NCBI RefSeq assembly: GCF_964204865.1
Contig: NW_027556492.1
Location: 62,001 to 126,000, forward strand
DNA length: 64,000 nt
Source: Styela clava
Lineage: Eukaryota > Chordata > Ascidiacea > Stolidobranchia > Styelidae
Direction of reading: 5' to 3'
This document shows positions 20,425 to 28,557 of this stretch, one piece after another. The notes beneath the pieces are model-generated. The model was not told the DNA's origin. It ran no database searches and was given only the letters and a program-made list of their open reading frames with translations. Within the stretch, counting starts at the first letter, position 1. Each line of letters starts with the position of its first letter. The translations under genes were made by a program, and so were the position numbers.

Positions 20425-21179
20425 TGAATAATTTTTCGGATGGAAATGGAAAATATAAAAAAATATCTAGTGACGAATTAAAACAATTAGAAAAAAAAAT
20501 GGAAAATACACTTATTAGTGCTGTTGAAAAAATGAATTGCGGTGTGGTTTATTGTGATTGAATGAGATGGGATGAGTCACCACATGAACCTTTGAGAGGT
20601 CGTTTTGTCGTCACTATTGAGTCTATGGGTCATAGATTTGACTTTGTAAACTTTAATATTCATATTTTAGAAAAAAAACCTAGACGATGATATCATTTAG
20701 AAGATAGTGATAATGACAAAATCGAAGTTTATTTAATACTTGAGGATTTTGAAAAATTAGATGATTATCTTGAAGAATTTAAAAAAACTATTAGAAAAGA
20801 AATGCGTTCAATTATACGAGCTAAAAATTGAAACCAATTGTATAGTTATAATTTTGAAAATATTCGTATTAAAAAAGTTTGAGAAATTGGAAAAAAATAT
20901 TTTGGTGATAATGATTTGACAAATACTTACCTCGAAGGTAAAGTTTCACGTCGCGCTTTCAACAAATATCGAAAAGCACTTATTAAAATAGTAAACACAA
21001 GACTTTCAAATTGAAAAAAAGGCGATGACCCTAAAATATTTATTGGCGTATATGCTATTTTAGATTGAGAAAAAGAAAACGTTGAAAAAATAAAGACAAT
21101 TAATAGAATTAGAAAAGAAATTGCTAATCAAAAATTTACGAAAAAAAGAGGATCGTATAAATATAAAGGAGAAGAATAA
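20424..21179 (+). CDS. 251-aa protein, function unknown
   Basis: Unrecognised. Mixed alpha/beta, many TGA Trp codons, with a basic helical C-terminal third. GGAGG lies eight bases before the start, and the stop overlaps the next ATG by one base. Confidence 0.7.
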
Positions 21180-22117
21180 TGACAAATAAAGAAAAAGGAA
21201 AAAAAATTAAAGAAATGACAGAAAAACAAAGAGAACGCGAAAGATGAAAATTATTTTTACGAAAATATATTTGATTATCAAATCATAAAGACATAAAATA
21301 TCATAGTAATTTGACAAATCGAATTTTAAATTGTAAACATATTAAAAAAGATGAAGACAAAAATAAAGTAATAGATGTTATAAATGGAGAACTTAAAATG
21401 TCTGATATCGAACATGATTTGTTTCTTTTATTAAGAGATGAAATATTTTTTGATTTAATTAATGTTATTAGAGATAATAATAAAATTGAAGAAGATAAAA
21501 CAAAAGAACGGAAAAGATTAGAAGTAGTAAAATTACTAAAACGTTTTAAACAATATGAATGATCATGAATTACTATGAAAAACATGGAAGCTTTAGCAGA
21601 AGAAGTAAACAGACAAAATAATTATGATAAAGATAAATTAGTTACTTTAAATGACAGATTTTATGATAAAGATGTTCATGGTAGCGAAACATCAGATGAT
21701 ACTACTCTTTTTTATTTTTTAATTGGAAAAAAAGATGAAGATTATAAATATGCGACAGATGTTTCAATTTGTGTTTATAGAGGAGGTGATATTAAAGTTA
21801 AATATCCCGACATCACAAACTTTACAGAATATGATGACGATGGACATAAAACTATGTATTGTAAAGTAGCAACTTATTTTGATATCCATAACGATTGAGA
21901 TGATATTATTGATAAAATTAAAAAAACTATAACATATTTAGAAATAAGAGACAAAGAAGAAATTGAAGAAGCTGAAAAAAAAGAAGCTGATAAATGAAGA
22001 GCATTACGAAAAAAAGAGGAAAAGAAAGAGCTTGAAGCAAAAAGAAAAGAGATGGAAGCAAAAATATTAAAGGATATAGCAAAAAAAGCTAAGAAAAAAG
22101 CAAATGACAAAATGTAA
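21179..22117 (+). CDS. 312-aa protein with long C-terminal coiled coil
   Basis: Unrecognised. A basic helical N-terminal third, an acidic beta-rich middle (about 160-240) and a long charged Lys/Glu/Ala coiled coil at the C-terminus (about 255-312). It is continuous through TGA Trp codons near residues 128, 130 and 240. The start overlaps the preceding stop, with AAAGGAG in front. Confidence 0.7.
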
Positions 22118-22211
22118 TTATTGTATTAAAGAACCTAAAGGCACATACTGTTTAGAGTGTTTTTTAAAGAACGAAAAAGAGCGTAAAAAAAATGTTAAAA
22201 AAAGAAATTAA
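22104..22211 (+). CDS. 35-aa zinc-finger miniprotein
   Basis: A tiny frame with C-x2-C (residues 4-7) and C-x2-C (16-19) and then a basic tail: the pattern of a single zinc knuckle. It overlaps both neighbours (14 bases with the upstream gene, 20 with the ligase gene), and the coupling gives the ligase its start. There is no strong ribosome site. Confidence 0.5.
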   Translation: MTKCNYCIKEPKGTYCLECFLKNEKERKKNVKKRN

Positions 22212-22851
22212 AAAATTTTGAGATTTAAATAAAATATTGGCGAAAATTGGCAATGTCGAAAATGTTACTGTAAGCCCTAAACTTGACGGAGTTGGGGCTT
22301 ACTATGATAAAACATCTAACAGTTTAGTTATATGTCGATCCTCGGCTAGAGTGACAACATTTTCTATAAAAAAAGATGATAGAGTTGAAGGCTTTGGCGA
22401 ATTAGTTTTAAATAAAGAGTTTGGAAATCGGCGTGATGTTGTAGGTCTTATTAATAGAAAGTTTTATGATAAACGCCACGACTTGTTAGAATTTATTAAC
22501 TACAAAAGAGTTGAAAAAATAATTAAATTGAAAGATTTGAAAAAGTATATTGAACAACAGAAAAATATTGATTTTTACACTGATGGTGTGATTATTGAAC
22601 GTAAATATGCGTTTAAATTCGAAGGACCTAAAAGTTGTGGAACAATAGATAAAATAACAAAACAAATTGGCAAAAAAACGGGCAAAATTTCTTATATTGC
22701 TTGATTAAAACAAAGTATTAAATTGAATGAAATTACTGTCAAGAAAGTTAATTTGTCAACTAATAAAAGTAAATATAAAGTGGGTGACCATGTCGTTATT
22801 GAATTAAAAGGACAAACGGTTCCTATCATAATAAAAAAGGAGAATATATAA
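22192..22851 (+). CDS. Minimal NAD-dependent DNA ligase
   Basis: Seals DNA nicks by adenylating itself from NAD+. The adenylation domain has KLDG at residues 30-33 (Lys30 is the nucleophile), a GFGELVL...NRRDVVG segment like LigA motif III, and TDGVII at about 130 (motif IV). An OB-fold follows, with TGKISYIAWL and GDHVVIELKGQTVP matching the LigA TG-x-ITPVA and GD-x-VVV...G-x-VIP segments. At 219 residues it is about a third of LigA length: the NMN-binding Ia domain, zinc finger, helix-hairpin-helix and BRCT domains are all missing. It acts in phage replication and repair. Confidence 0.82.
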
Positions 22852-22852
22852 T

Positions 22853-23476
22853 ATGAATAAATTTATAGTAGTTGAAGGTATTGATTATTCAGGTAAATCA
22901 ACCTACATAGAAAAATTGAAAAAAAAATATAAGAAAGAAGGAAAAAGTGTTTATGTGACGCGAGAGCCACGAGGAATTAGTTTTGGCGAATTATTAGCTA
23001 AAGAAGTCTTTTTTAATGACAACCTCAAAATTAGTTCGATCACAAAAGCAATTTTGTTTATTAGTGTCGGTTGAGAATTATATAATAAAGTATTGGCTAA
23101 AAAGTTTAAGAAGTATGATATTGTGATTTGTGATAGGTATATATTTAGTACGTTTGCTTATCAAGTATTTGGAGGTGATAAAACAATTAATCAAAATCAA
23201 TTATTGACAATGTACACTTACGCGATGCCAAAAAATTATTTACCTCACGAAGTACACTGAGTAGATTGTTCGACTGCCGAAATTTTAAGACGAGTAAAAA
23301 TTAGATTACCAGCTAATAATTACGACGCAAAATGTTTAAAGAAAAGTTATGTTAATAAGATTAGAAAAGCCTACAAAGAAACTTTTGAGTTTTTTACGTA
23401 TAACACTATCTATTTTAAAAAACGTATCGAATGAAACGTTATTGTGTTTGAAAAGGATGACAAAATTAATGAATAA
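22853..23476 (+). CDS. tmk: Thymidylate kinase
   Basis: Phosphorylates dTMP to dTDP using ATP. EGIDYSGKST (residues 8-17) is the P-loop, REPRG (near 42) the dTMP-binding motif and DRY (near 93) the catalytic motif, with a basic lid (RRVKIRLP) near 147. Length 207 matches the family. AAGGAG before the start. With the thymidine kinase at 29232 it forms a two-step thymidine salvage route suited to a host that depends on salvage. Confidence 0.92.
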
Positions 23477-24044
23477 TATTTTTAAGAGTTTGGCGCAAAT
23501 GCGCGATTTGAATATGTATGAAACAGATGAGTTGAAATTGATGCCTATCAATGAGGCAAAAAAATTAAACAAAACTATTATTGTTTTAAATTACAAATTA
23601 TTTTATAATGACAAAAAAGCTTATGCTGTCGTTTTGAAGAACACGAACAAGTTTAAATATTTTGAAAGTAACAGTTGGGGCGAAAAAAAATTTTTTGCTA
23701 AAAAAACCTTTGTAAAGAACAATAATTTAAAAATCAAGTTTAATTGTCTTGACGGTGATTATGGATTTGTAGCGATTGACACGGTGGGTTCGAAAGCCCA
23801 CTTTGTTAATTGAAATGAAATTTTAGATAGTCAAGTCCATAAAAAACAAATATATAAAATTAGATTTAGTATTAACTATAATTTTTCAATAGATTTTTTA
23901 AACGATTCTTGACGAAAATTTCGAGCAACACATTCTAATCTATATTTTAAAAATTTTAGAAACGAAGTTGATAGATATATAATAAATTTAAAGTTTGTAA
24001 GAACATTTATAAATAACATAAAAGGAGTAAAAGAAGATGTTTAA
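23469..24044 (+). CDS. 191-aa protein, function unknown
   Basis: Unrecognised, beta-rich in the middle and basic. The frame is open upstream (ATG 23457 or earlier inside tmk), but 23469 has AAAGGA at a reasonable distance. It overlaps tmk by eight bases. Confidence 0.65.
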
Positions 24045-24423
24045 AAATAATAAAGAAAATAATGATTTAGGGGTATATAGTGATGATATTGATATTATGT
24101 TAGAAGTTGCCAATGAAGTATTTTGTAGAACAGTATCGTTAAGTTGAAGTACATGACAAAAAGTTCATGGTTATCAGAGTGCTACCTTAGTAAAACATTC
24201 ATCAAAAATGAATACGTCTAAATTGTTAAATACTCGACGAACTATTTTGACATGTAAAGCAATTTGATCACTATCGAAAAATATTTTAAAATTGGAAGAT
24301 AATGATAAAAATAGAATAAAATGTTATAGAGAAGGGTTACGTTTTTATGTTACAGTGTGACCACCTACTATGTCATGATATCGAGAATTTAAAGGATTTT
24401 TAAAGAAATGAAAAAAAAAATAG
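24037..24423 (+). CDS. 128-aa protein before the sigma-like gene
   Basis: Unrecognised, basic, with many TGA Trp codons (SWSTWQ pattern near residue 38). AAAGGAG precedes the start. It overlaps the sigma-like gene by 16 bases, so they may be coupled and related in function. Confidence 0.65.
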
Positions 24424-24950
24424 ATATATTATATAATAAGTATGTTGAAACAAAAGACAAAAAAATTCTAAATAGAATCAAATATGAGATGATGGATATA
24501 GCAAAAAAAACATGTAAAGTTGTTTCACATATAAAAACAAAAGGTTATAGTGATCCAAAAACAATGTACAGTTTCTGTTTTGAACGGTTTGATAAAATAA
24601 TAAACGATTATGAACCTACACATAAAACAACGTTGAGTACATATACTGCTATTTGTCTTTGAAATTATTTAAGAAGTAGACAATATCATAAAAGTTTAGA
24701 CATTACAAAATCTAGAATTTATACAACACGATCATTAGATACTTTTAATAATGACAAATTAAAGTTAGATTTAAAGAGTATTTTAGGCGATACTTTTGAT
24801 TATAAATTAATATGTGACTATATTGGACTCAATGGAAAGAAATTAAAAAATAAAGAATTAGCTAAAATATATAATAAACCTTTAGGTTCTATAAAAACAA
24901 GACTACGAACTATTGAAAAGGAACTTAGAAAATATTTTAAAAATAATTAA
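24408..24950 (+). CDS. Sigma-70-like transcription factor
   Basis: 180 residues, like a small two-domain sigma factor. Residues about 60-98 (DYEPTHKTTLSTYTAICLW then NYLRSR) match sigma region 2, which binds RNA polymerase and melts the -10. Residues about 148-176 (ELAKIYNKPLGSIKTRLRTI) form a region-4 helix-turn-helix with the family's GS-x-KTRL pattern. It would redirect host polymerase to phage promoters; the 49-bp block over its 3' end and at 12351-12399 is the obvious candidate target (inference). An AAAGGA site lies 13 bases upstream of the ATG. Confidence 0.8.
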
Positions 24951-24985
24951 ATCTTTTTTAGTGTTTTTGTACATATATATATATG
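24937..24985 (+). promoter_or_regulatory. 49-bp promoter block before the tRNA cluster
   Basis: Identical on this strand to the leftward block at 12351-12399. It includes the last codons and stop of the sigma-like gene (AAAAATAATTAA), then TTTTTTAGTGTTTTTGTAC and an AT-repeat. It faces the structured RNA, tRNAs and the right half of the plus-strand genes. Confidence 0.6.
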
Positions 24986-25192
24986 GAGGGTCTCAAAAAA
25001 CCTCTAGTCCTAAATACATAAAATTTAAGAGTAACAAACTCCGCCTTGTTACTAAATTAACTTTTTGACTTTAAACTGTTAGACACGGGTGCGTCTTTAA
25101 CCACACTACAGTTTGAAAAGGTACTATAACCTTTTAGTCAAGTCGTGACTTAAACCGACTTAACTACCTCTGTTAACGCGGAGGTGGTTTTT
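24986..25192 (+). ncRNA. Structured noncoding RNA ahead of the tRNAs
   Basis: No open frame, but a row of stems: AGTAACAA/TTGTTACT (25030-25053), AAACTGT/ACAGTTT (25073-25114) enclosing AGAC/GTCT (25081-25096), AAAAGGT/ACCTTTT (25116-25135), AAGTCG/CGACTT (25140-25161) and ACCTCTG/CGGAGGT (25166-25185) followed by GGTTTTT. Five helices of 6-8 pairs in 165 bases of AT-rich DNA are unlikely by chance. The last resembles an intrinsic terminator. No known RNA family is recognised. Confidence 0.5.
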
Positions 25193-25268
25193 GGGCCTGT
25201 AGCTCAATAGGGAGAGCATTTGGTTTGCAATCAAAAGGCAGTCAGTTCGAATCTGGCCAGGTCCACCA
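25193..25268 (+). tRNA. tRNA-Ala (anticodon UGC)
   Basis: Full cloverleaf with encoded CCA, loop TTTGCAA and the G3-U70 pair that marks alanine tRNAs. Confidence 0.95.
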
Positions 25269-25272
25269 TAAT

Positions 25273-25349
25273 AGAGTGTTAGCTCAGCAAGTAAGAGCGC
25301 CTGTATTACAAGCAGGAGGTCAGTGGTTCAAGCCCACTACACTCTACCA
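25273..25349 (+). tRNA. tRNA-Val (anticodon UAC)
   Basis: Full cloverleaf, acceptor AGAGTGT/ACACTCT, loop ATTACAA, encoded CCA. Confidence 0.95.
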
Positions 25350-25355
25350 TTTTTT

Positions 25356-25432
25356 GCTGGTTTAGCTTAATTTGGCAAAGCACCCGTCTTGTAAACGGAC
25401 GAGTAAAGGTTCGAGGCCTTTAACCAGCACCA
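25356..25432 (+). tRNA. tRNA-Thr (anticodon UGU)
   Basis: Acceptor GCTGGTT/AACCAGC, loop CTTGTAA, one mismatch at the base of the anticodon stem, encoded CCA. Confidence 0.93.
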
Positions 25433-25435
25433 TAT

Positions 25436-25511
25436 AGAGCTATAGCTTAGTGGTTACAGCGCACGCCCTATAAGCGTGAGATCTTGGGTTCGATCCCCAA
25501 TAGCTCTACCA
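25436..25511 (+). tRNA. tRNA-Ile (anticodon UAU) with C33
   Basis: Acceptor AGAGCTA/TAGCTCT, perfect anticodon stem CACGC/GCGTG and loop CCTATAA. The anticodon UAU reads AUA directly, without the lysidine-modified CAU that bacteria usually use. Position 33 is C instead of the near-universal U. Confidence 0.9.
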
Positions 25512-25514
25512 TTT

Positions 25515-25590
25515 GGATCTGTGGTGTAATGGATAACATGCCTCTCTGTCTAAGAGAAGATAGCGAGTTCGATTCTCGTCAGGTCCGCCA
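25515..25590 (+). tRNA. tRNA-Asp (anticodon GUC)
   Basis: Acceptor GGATCTG/CAGGTCC, loop CTGTCTA, discriminator G73 as usual for Asp, encoded CCA. Confidence 0.94.
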
Positions 25591-25591
25591 C

Positions 25592-25677
25592 GGAGGAGTA
25601 GCGAAGTGGTTAAACGCGTCTGACTGTAAATCAGATTCTTTTTAGATACGGGAGTTCGAATCTCTTTTCCTCCACCA
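25592..25677 (+). tRNA. tRNA-Tyr (anticodon GUA)
   Basis: 86 bases with a long variable arm as in bacterial tRNA-Tyr; stem TCTGA/TCAGA, loop CTGTAAA, encoded CCA. Confidence 0.94.
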
Positions 25678-25681
25678 TTAT

Positions 25682-25757
25682 CGGAAAGTAGCTTAGATGG
25701 AAAAGCACTCGGTTTGGGTCCGAGAGATCATAGGTTCAAATCCTCTCTTTCCGACCA
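25682..25757 (+). tRNA. tRNA-Pro (anticodon UGG)
   Basis: Acceptor CGGAAAG/CTTTCCG with the C1-G72 pair typical of proline tRNAs, loop TTTGGGT, encoded CCA. Confidence 0.94.
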
Positions 25758-25761
25758 TTTT

Positions 25762-25852
25762 GGAGCGATACCCAAGCTGGTTTAAGGGGACTCATTGCTA
25801 ATGAGTTAGGTTAGTTTCTGACGCATGGGTTCGAATCCCATTTGCTCCGCCA
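25762..25852 (+). tRNA. tRNA-Ser (anticodon GCU)
   Basis: 91 bases with a long variable arm; stem ACTCA/TGAGT, loop TTGCTAA, acceptor GGAGCGA/TTGCTCC, encoded CCA. Confidence 0.94.
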
Positions 25853-25853
25853 C

Positions 25854-25930
25854 GCCCGATTAGCTCAGTTGGTTAGAGCGATTGCCCGTTAAGCAAGAGG
25901 TCACAAGTTCGAATCCTGTATTGGGCGCCA
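25854..25930 (+). tRNA. tRNA-Asn (anticodon GUU) with C33
   Basis: Acceptor GCCCGAT/ATTGGGC, TTGC/GCAA anticodon stem, loop CCGTTAA, discriminator G73. Position 33 is C rather than U, as in the tRNA-Ile of this cluster. Confidence 0.92.
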
Positions 25931-25931
25931 C

Positions 25932-26007
25932 GCCTTGTTAACTCAAACGGTAGAGTAGTTGCCTTTTAAGCAAACGGTTAAAGGTTCGAGTCCTTTACGA
26001 GGCACCA
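25932..26007 (+). tRNA. tRNA-Lys (anticodon UUU)
   Basis: Acceptor GCCTTGT/ACGAGGC, stem GTTGC/GCAAA (one mismatch), loop CTTTTAA, encoded CCA. Confidence 0.94.
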
Positions 26008-26012
26008 TTTTT

Positions 26013-26089
26013 GCCCACGTAGCTCAATTGATCAGAGTAAGGGTGTTCTAAGCCCTAGGTTGAAGGTTTGAATCCTTCCGTGGGTACCA
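26013..26089 (+). tRNA. tRNA-Arg (anticodon UCU)
   Basis: Acceptor GCCCACG/CGTGGGT with a G1-U72 end pair, stem AGGGT/GCCCT, loop GTTCTAA, encoded CCA. AGA is the main Arg codon in these genes. Confidence 0.92.
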
Positions 26090-26224
26090 TTTTATTTATC
26101 TGGTCCAAAAATCCAAGGACCAGCTCTACAGACTCAAGGCTAGTCAAAGGTAGCACTATATTAGTGTAAGCCTAGTTTGCCACCACTGTCTCTACAGACC
26201 ATTTTGACATGTGGTAAACGTTTC
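26090..26224 (+). ncRNA. Structured spacer between tRNA-Arg and tRNA-Gly
   Basis: 135 bases that do not fold into a canonical tRNA. Stems seen: CTGGTCC/GGACCAG (26100-26123), GACT/AGTC (26131-26145), CACTA/TAGTG (26154-26166) and GTCT/AGAC (26188-26198). TCTACAGAC occurs twice (near 26125 and 26191), and the second is followed by CATTTT, like the ends of several tRNAs here. It may be a decayed tRNA or a separate small RNA. Confidence 0.4.
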
Positions 26225-26298
26225 GCAGATGTAGTTTAGTGGTAGAACCTCAGATTTCCAATCTGATTGCGGGAGTTCAATTCTCCCCATCTGCTCCA
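26225..26298 (+). tRNA. tRNA-Gly (anticodon UCC)
   Basis: Acceptor GCAGATG/CATCTGC, perfect stem TCAGA/TCTGA, loop TTTCCAA, ends TCCA. Confidence 0.95.
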
Positions 26299-26305
26299 AT
26301 ATTTC

Positions 26306-26325
26306 AATGTCATTTTTGACATTTT
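26306..26325 (+). terminator. Terminator-like hairpin after the tRNAs
   Basis: AATGTCA and TGACATT around a TTTT loop, then TT and a short break. It is AT-rich but lies right after the last tRNA. Confidence 0.45.
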
Positions 26326-26408
26326 CAGGAACAACGACGTCTATAACGTCAGATTCCAAATGTGCCGAGCATCACAATTTAAACTGCTCATTATTTGAGG
26401 TGATCAAA

Positions 26409-26705
26409 ATGAAAACGATATGCGTCAAAAGAAACATGACTCAAAGTGAAAAACTTTTAGTTTTAAGACAGAAGAGGCTAGTTTTAATATCACAAATAAA
26501 ACACGTCAAACTTCTTTTTTTCTTATGTTTGTTTGTAATAATCATACCTTACTATTTATATGTAAAGTGTTATCGAAACGTGAAAATTATAAACAAAATA
26601 AAAAAAATTAATACTAAAATAGTAGAGCGAGGTGGGTACGAAACTAGCGTACAAAAATTATATAATCCTCATACTACGAAAATCCCTTGAAAAAGTCATA
26701 GTTAA
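26409..26705 (+). CDS. 98-aa single-span membrane protein
   Basis: Unrecognised. A basic N-terminal helix (1-35), a membrane span (about 38-55), then a basic tail. The start at 26409 has GAGGTGATCAAA before it; the frame is open back to 26307 but without a ribosome site and into the terminator hairpin. Confidence 0.6.
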
Positions 26706-26719
26706 ATAATAATATTACT

Positions 26720-26800
26720 ATGGACAGAGAAAAAAAGAAAAAGAAGATTGAAGACGAAAATGATATCGCTGATGTTGTTATTGTTTCAGTTTTTATATAA
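26720..26800 (+). CDS. Possible 26-aa peptide
   Basis: A Lys-rich head followed by a short hydrophobic end. There is no ribosome site; its stop abuts the next ATG. Support is weak. Confidence 0.25.
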   Translation: MDREKKKKKIEDENDIADVVIVSVFI

Positions 26801-27100
26801 ATGACAAATGAAGAAAAACGAATGTATGATTGATACATTTGATCAGTTTCAACAATGATACAAAAAAATATGATTGATTTAAGAACTCTAAAAAATCAAG
26901 TAAAAGAGTTAAGATATATGTTAATGGCTGATTTTGAAGGACCACCTCCACATTGAGAGTCTGAATATGTGAATCCACGATATTTCACAATCTTAGAAAT
27001 TGTAAAAAAGAAAGAAGAGGCTATGCAGTATGGTGTTGATAATTACGACAAAATAAAACAAGGTAAAAAAATGAAAGAAAAATGAGATGACAACAGATAA
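26801..27100 (+). CDS. 99-aa protein, function unknown
   Basis: Unrecognised helical protein with several TGA Trp codons and a Lys-rich end. It starts at the base after the preceding stop; no strong ribosome site is visible, so coupling to the short upstream frame would be needed. Confidence 0.55.
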
Positions 27101-27124
27101 GATTACATCTTAGGAGAAAAAAAT

Positions 27125-27439
27125 ATGTTATATAGAATAGAAAAATATGATATGATTCATAGAGATTGAGCAAAACACGCAACATCACAAATATATAATG
27201 ATTATGTTAAATATTGTGAAATATTAATAGAAAAAGATGACTTACAATTAGAAGATCTTAAAGAATCATTAGATTTAGTTAAATACTCTATATTGAATTT
27301 GACAGAAACAATTTTAAAATGTATAAAAGAAGGGCAATCAATTATGCCACACAACAGTCTTTTAGAACATAAAATTGAAATTAAAACAGCTTTAGAATAT
27401 TGTATTAAAAATTTTAATAATATTAAGGAGGTTTGATAA
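27125..27439 (+). CDS. 104-aa helical protein, paralogous family
   Basis: Shares the C-terminal ALEYCIKNFNNIKE pattern and a DLKESLDLVKYSILNL middle with genes at 16887, 27442 and 28288. Wholly helical, with one or two amphipathic long helices. AGGAG before the ATG. Function unknown; the family probably arose by local duplication in the phage. Confidence 0.7.
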
Positions 27440-27441
27440 TA

Positions 27442-27645
27442 ATGTTGACAGATGCGCAAGCTAAAGAAGACATGAAGTTTTTAACAGAAAAAGGAAAAGT
27501 GGAGTTACTCACCATTAAACATTGAGTAGAAGAAAAAGATTTTAAGTTAAAAAAATTGTTACAATTATCACTTAGAGTTGAAGAAACAAATAAAGCAATA
27601 AAATATTGTATTAAAAATTATAATAAAATAAAGGAGAAAAAATAA
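27442..27645 (+). CDS. 67-aa helical protein, paralogous family
   Basis: Short member of the same family; it ends AIKYCIKNYNKIKEKK. GGAGG lies about ten bases before the start, inside the previous gene's end. Its stop overlaps the next ATG by one base. Confidence 0.65.
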
Positions 27646-28298
27646 TGAAAACAACAAATGAAAAATTAATAGGAACTATAATGACATTACTAATAGAAGA
27701 AGATGGGCTAAGTTGAACTAAACAGTTAACAGACAAACAAATTGATTTAATCAAAAAATATATACCACAATATGATCCAAAAAAAATATACAAACAATTT
27801 GATACTTTTGTATATAAAGATGTAGTTTGTGTTGTAGAAACATATGATCTAGGTTATATGTGAGCGTATCCTTTACTAAAGAATAGCGCTGAAAAATATA
27901 GTAGCGCAGGTGATGGAACATTAATTAAACTTTATGATGAGTATGATTCAACATTACCAAAACCTTTTAACAAACTAGATGCTAATTTAAATTTGGAATA
28001 TATGAATTCGATTTATAACTGAATTGGAGATGGCGCACCTGAATCTTTAAAATTTAAATATATTAACACAAAAAAAACATTTAAAAAGTTAGATACTATA
28101 CATGAAAGTCATAAAATTTTAGGTGTGGCATTTAGTAAAGTAATCGACGTTTATTTGAAACCAATTTTAGAACGTATTGAAAAACTTGAAAAAAAAGTAG
28201 AAGATTTACCAACACGTGCCGTAATTGGAGACTGCTTATATCCAATAGGTAAACGTATTGAAAAACTCGAAGACAAGGTTAAGAATAATGACAAATAA
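27645..28298 (+). CDS. 217-aa protein carrying one tail-protein module
   Basis: Residues about 26-125 match the module repeated in the giant tail protein: WTKQLTDKQIDLIK then YK-x-FDTF, and further on LDANLNLEYMNSIYNWI, the two signature segments in the same order and near the same spacing. The C-terminal 90 residues form coiled coil (RIEKLEKKVEDL and a second RIEKLE). The gene is separated from the virion genes by some 18 kb of unit length and lies on the opposite strand, but it is downstream of the 49-bp block shared with the late operon. It could be a separate trimeric fibre or tail accessory, or an intracellular decoy. AAGGAG fixes the start. Confidence 0.75.
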
Positions 28299-28557
28299 TG
28301 ATATATATAAAAAATTTATCAAACATGTTTCAGTATTAGTGATAAATAATTTAATTAATTTAGAAAATTTAAAAGATATGTTGACTATAACAAAAAATGA
28401 AATATTAGAACGTTCAGAAGAAATTATTAAAAAGATGTACCGCAGAGAATGAGGAGAAATAACTTTCAACGAAGAAATACAATTAGAATGTATTATGATT
28501 AAAAAAGCATTGGAACATTGTATCAAAAATTTCGATAAAATCAAAGGAGAAAAATAA
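28288..28557 (+). CDS. 89-aa helical protein, paralogous family
   Basis: Ends ALEHCIKNFDKIKGEK and has LENLKDMLTITKNEIL in the middle, aligning with the 16887, 27125 and 27442 proteins. The start overlaps the previous gene by 11 bases; its own ribosome site is weak (AAGACAAGG). The stop overlaps the next ATG by one base. Confidence 0.65.

Noticed and set aside
25193..26298. Suppressor tRNA-Trp(UCA) for UGA
   Set aside because: None of the twelve tRNAs has this anticodon; UGA decoding must come from the host.
26307..26408. Upstream extension of the 26409 gene
   Set aside because: Overlaps the terminator hairpin and lacks a ribosome site, whereas 26409 has GAGGTG at good distance.
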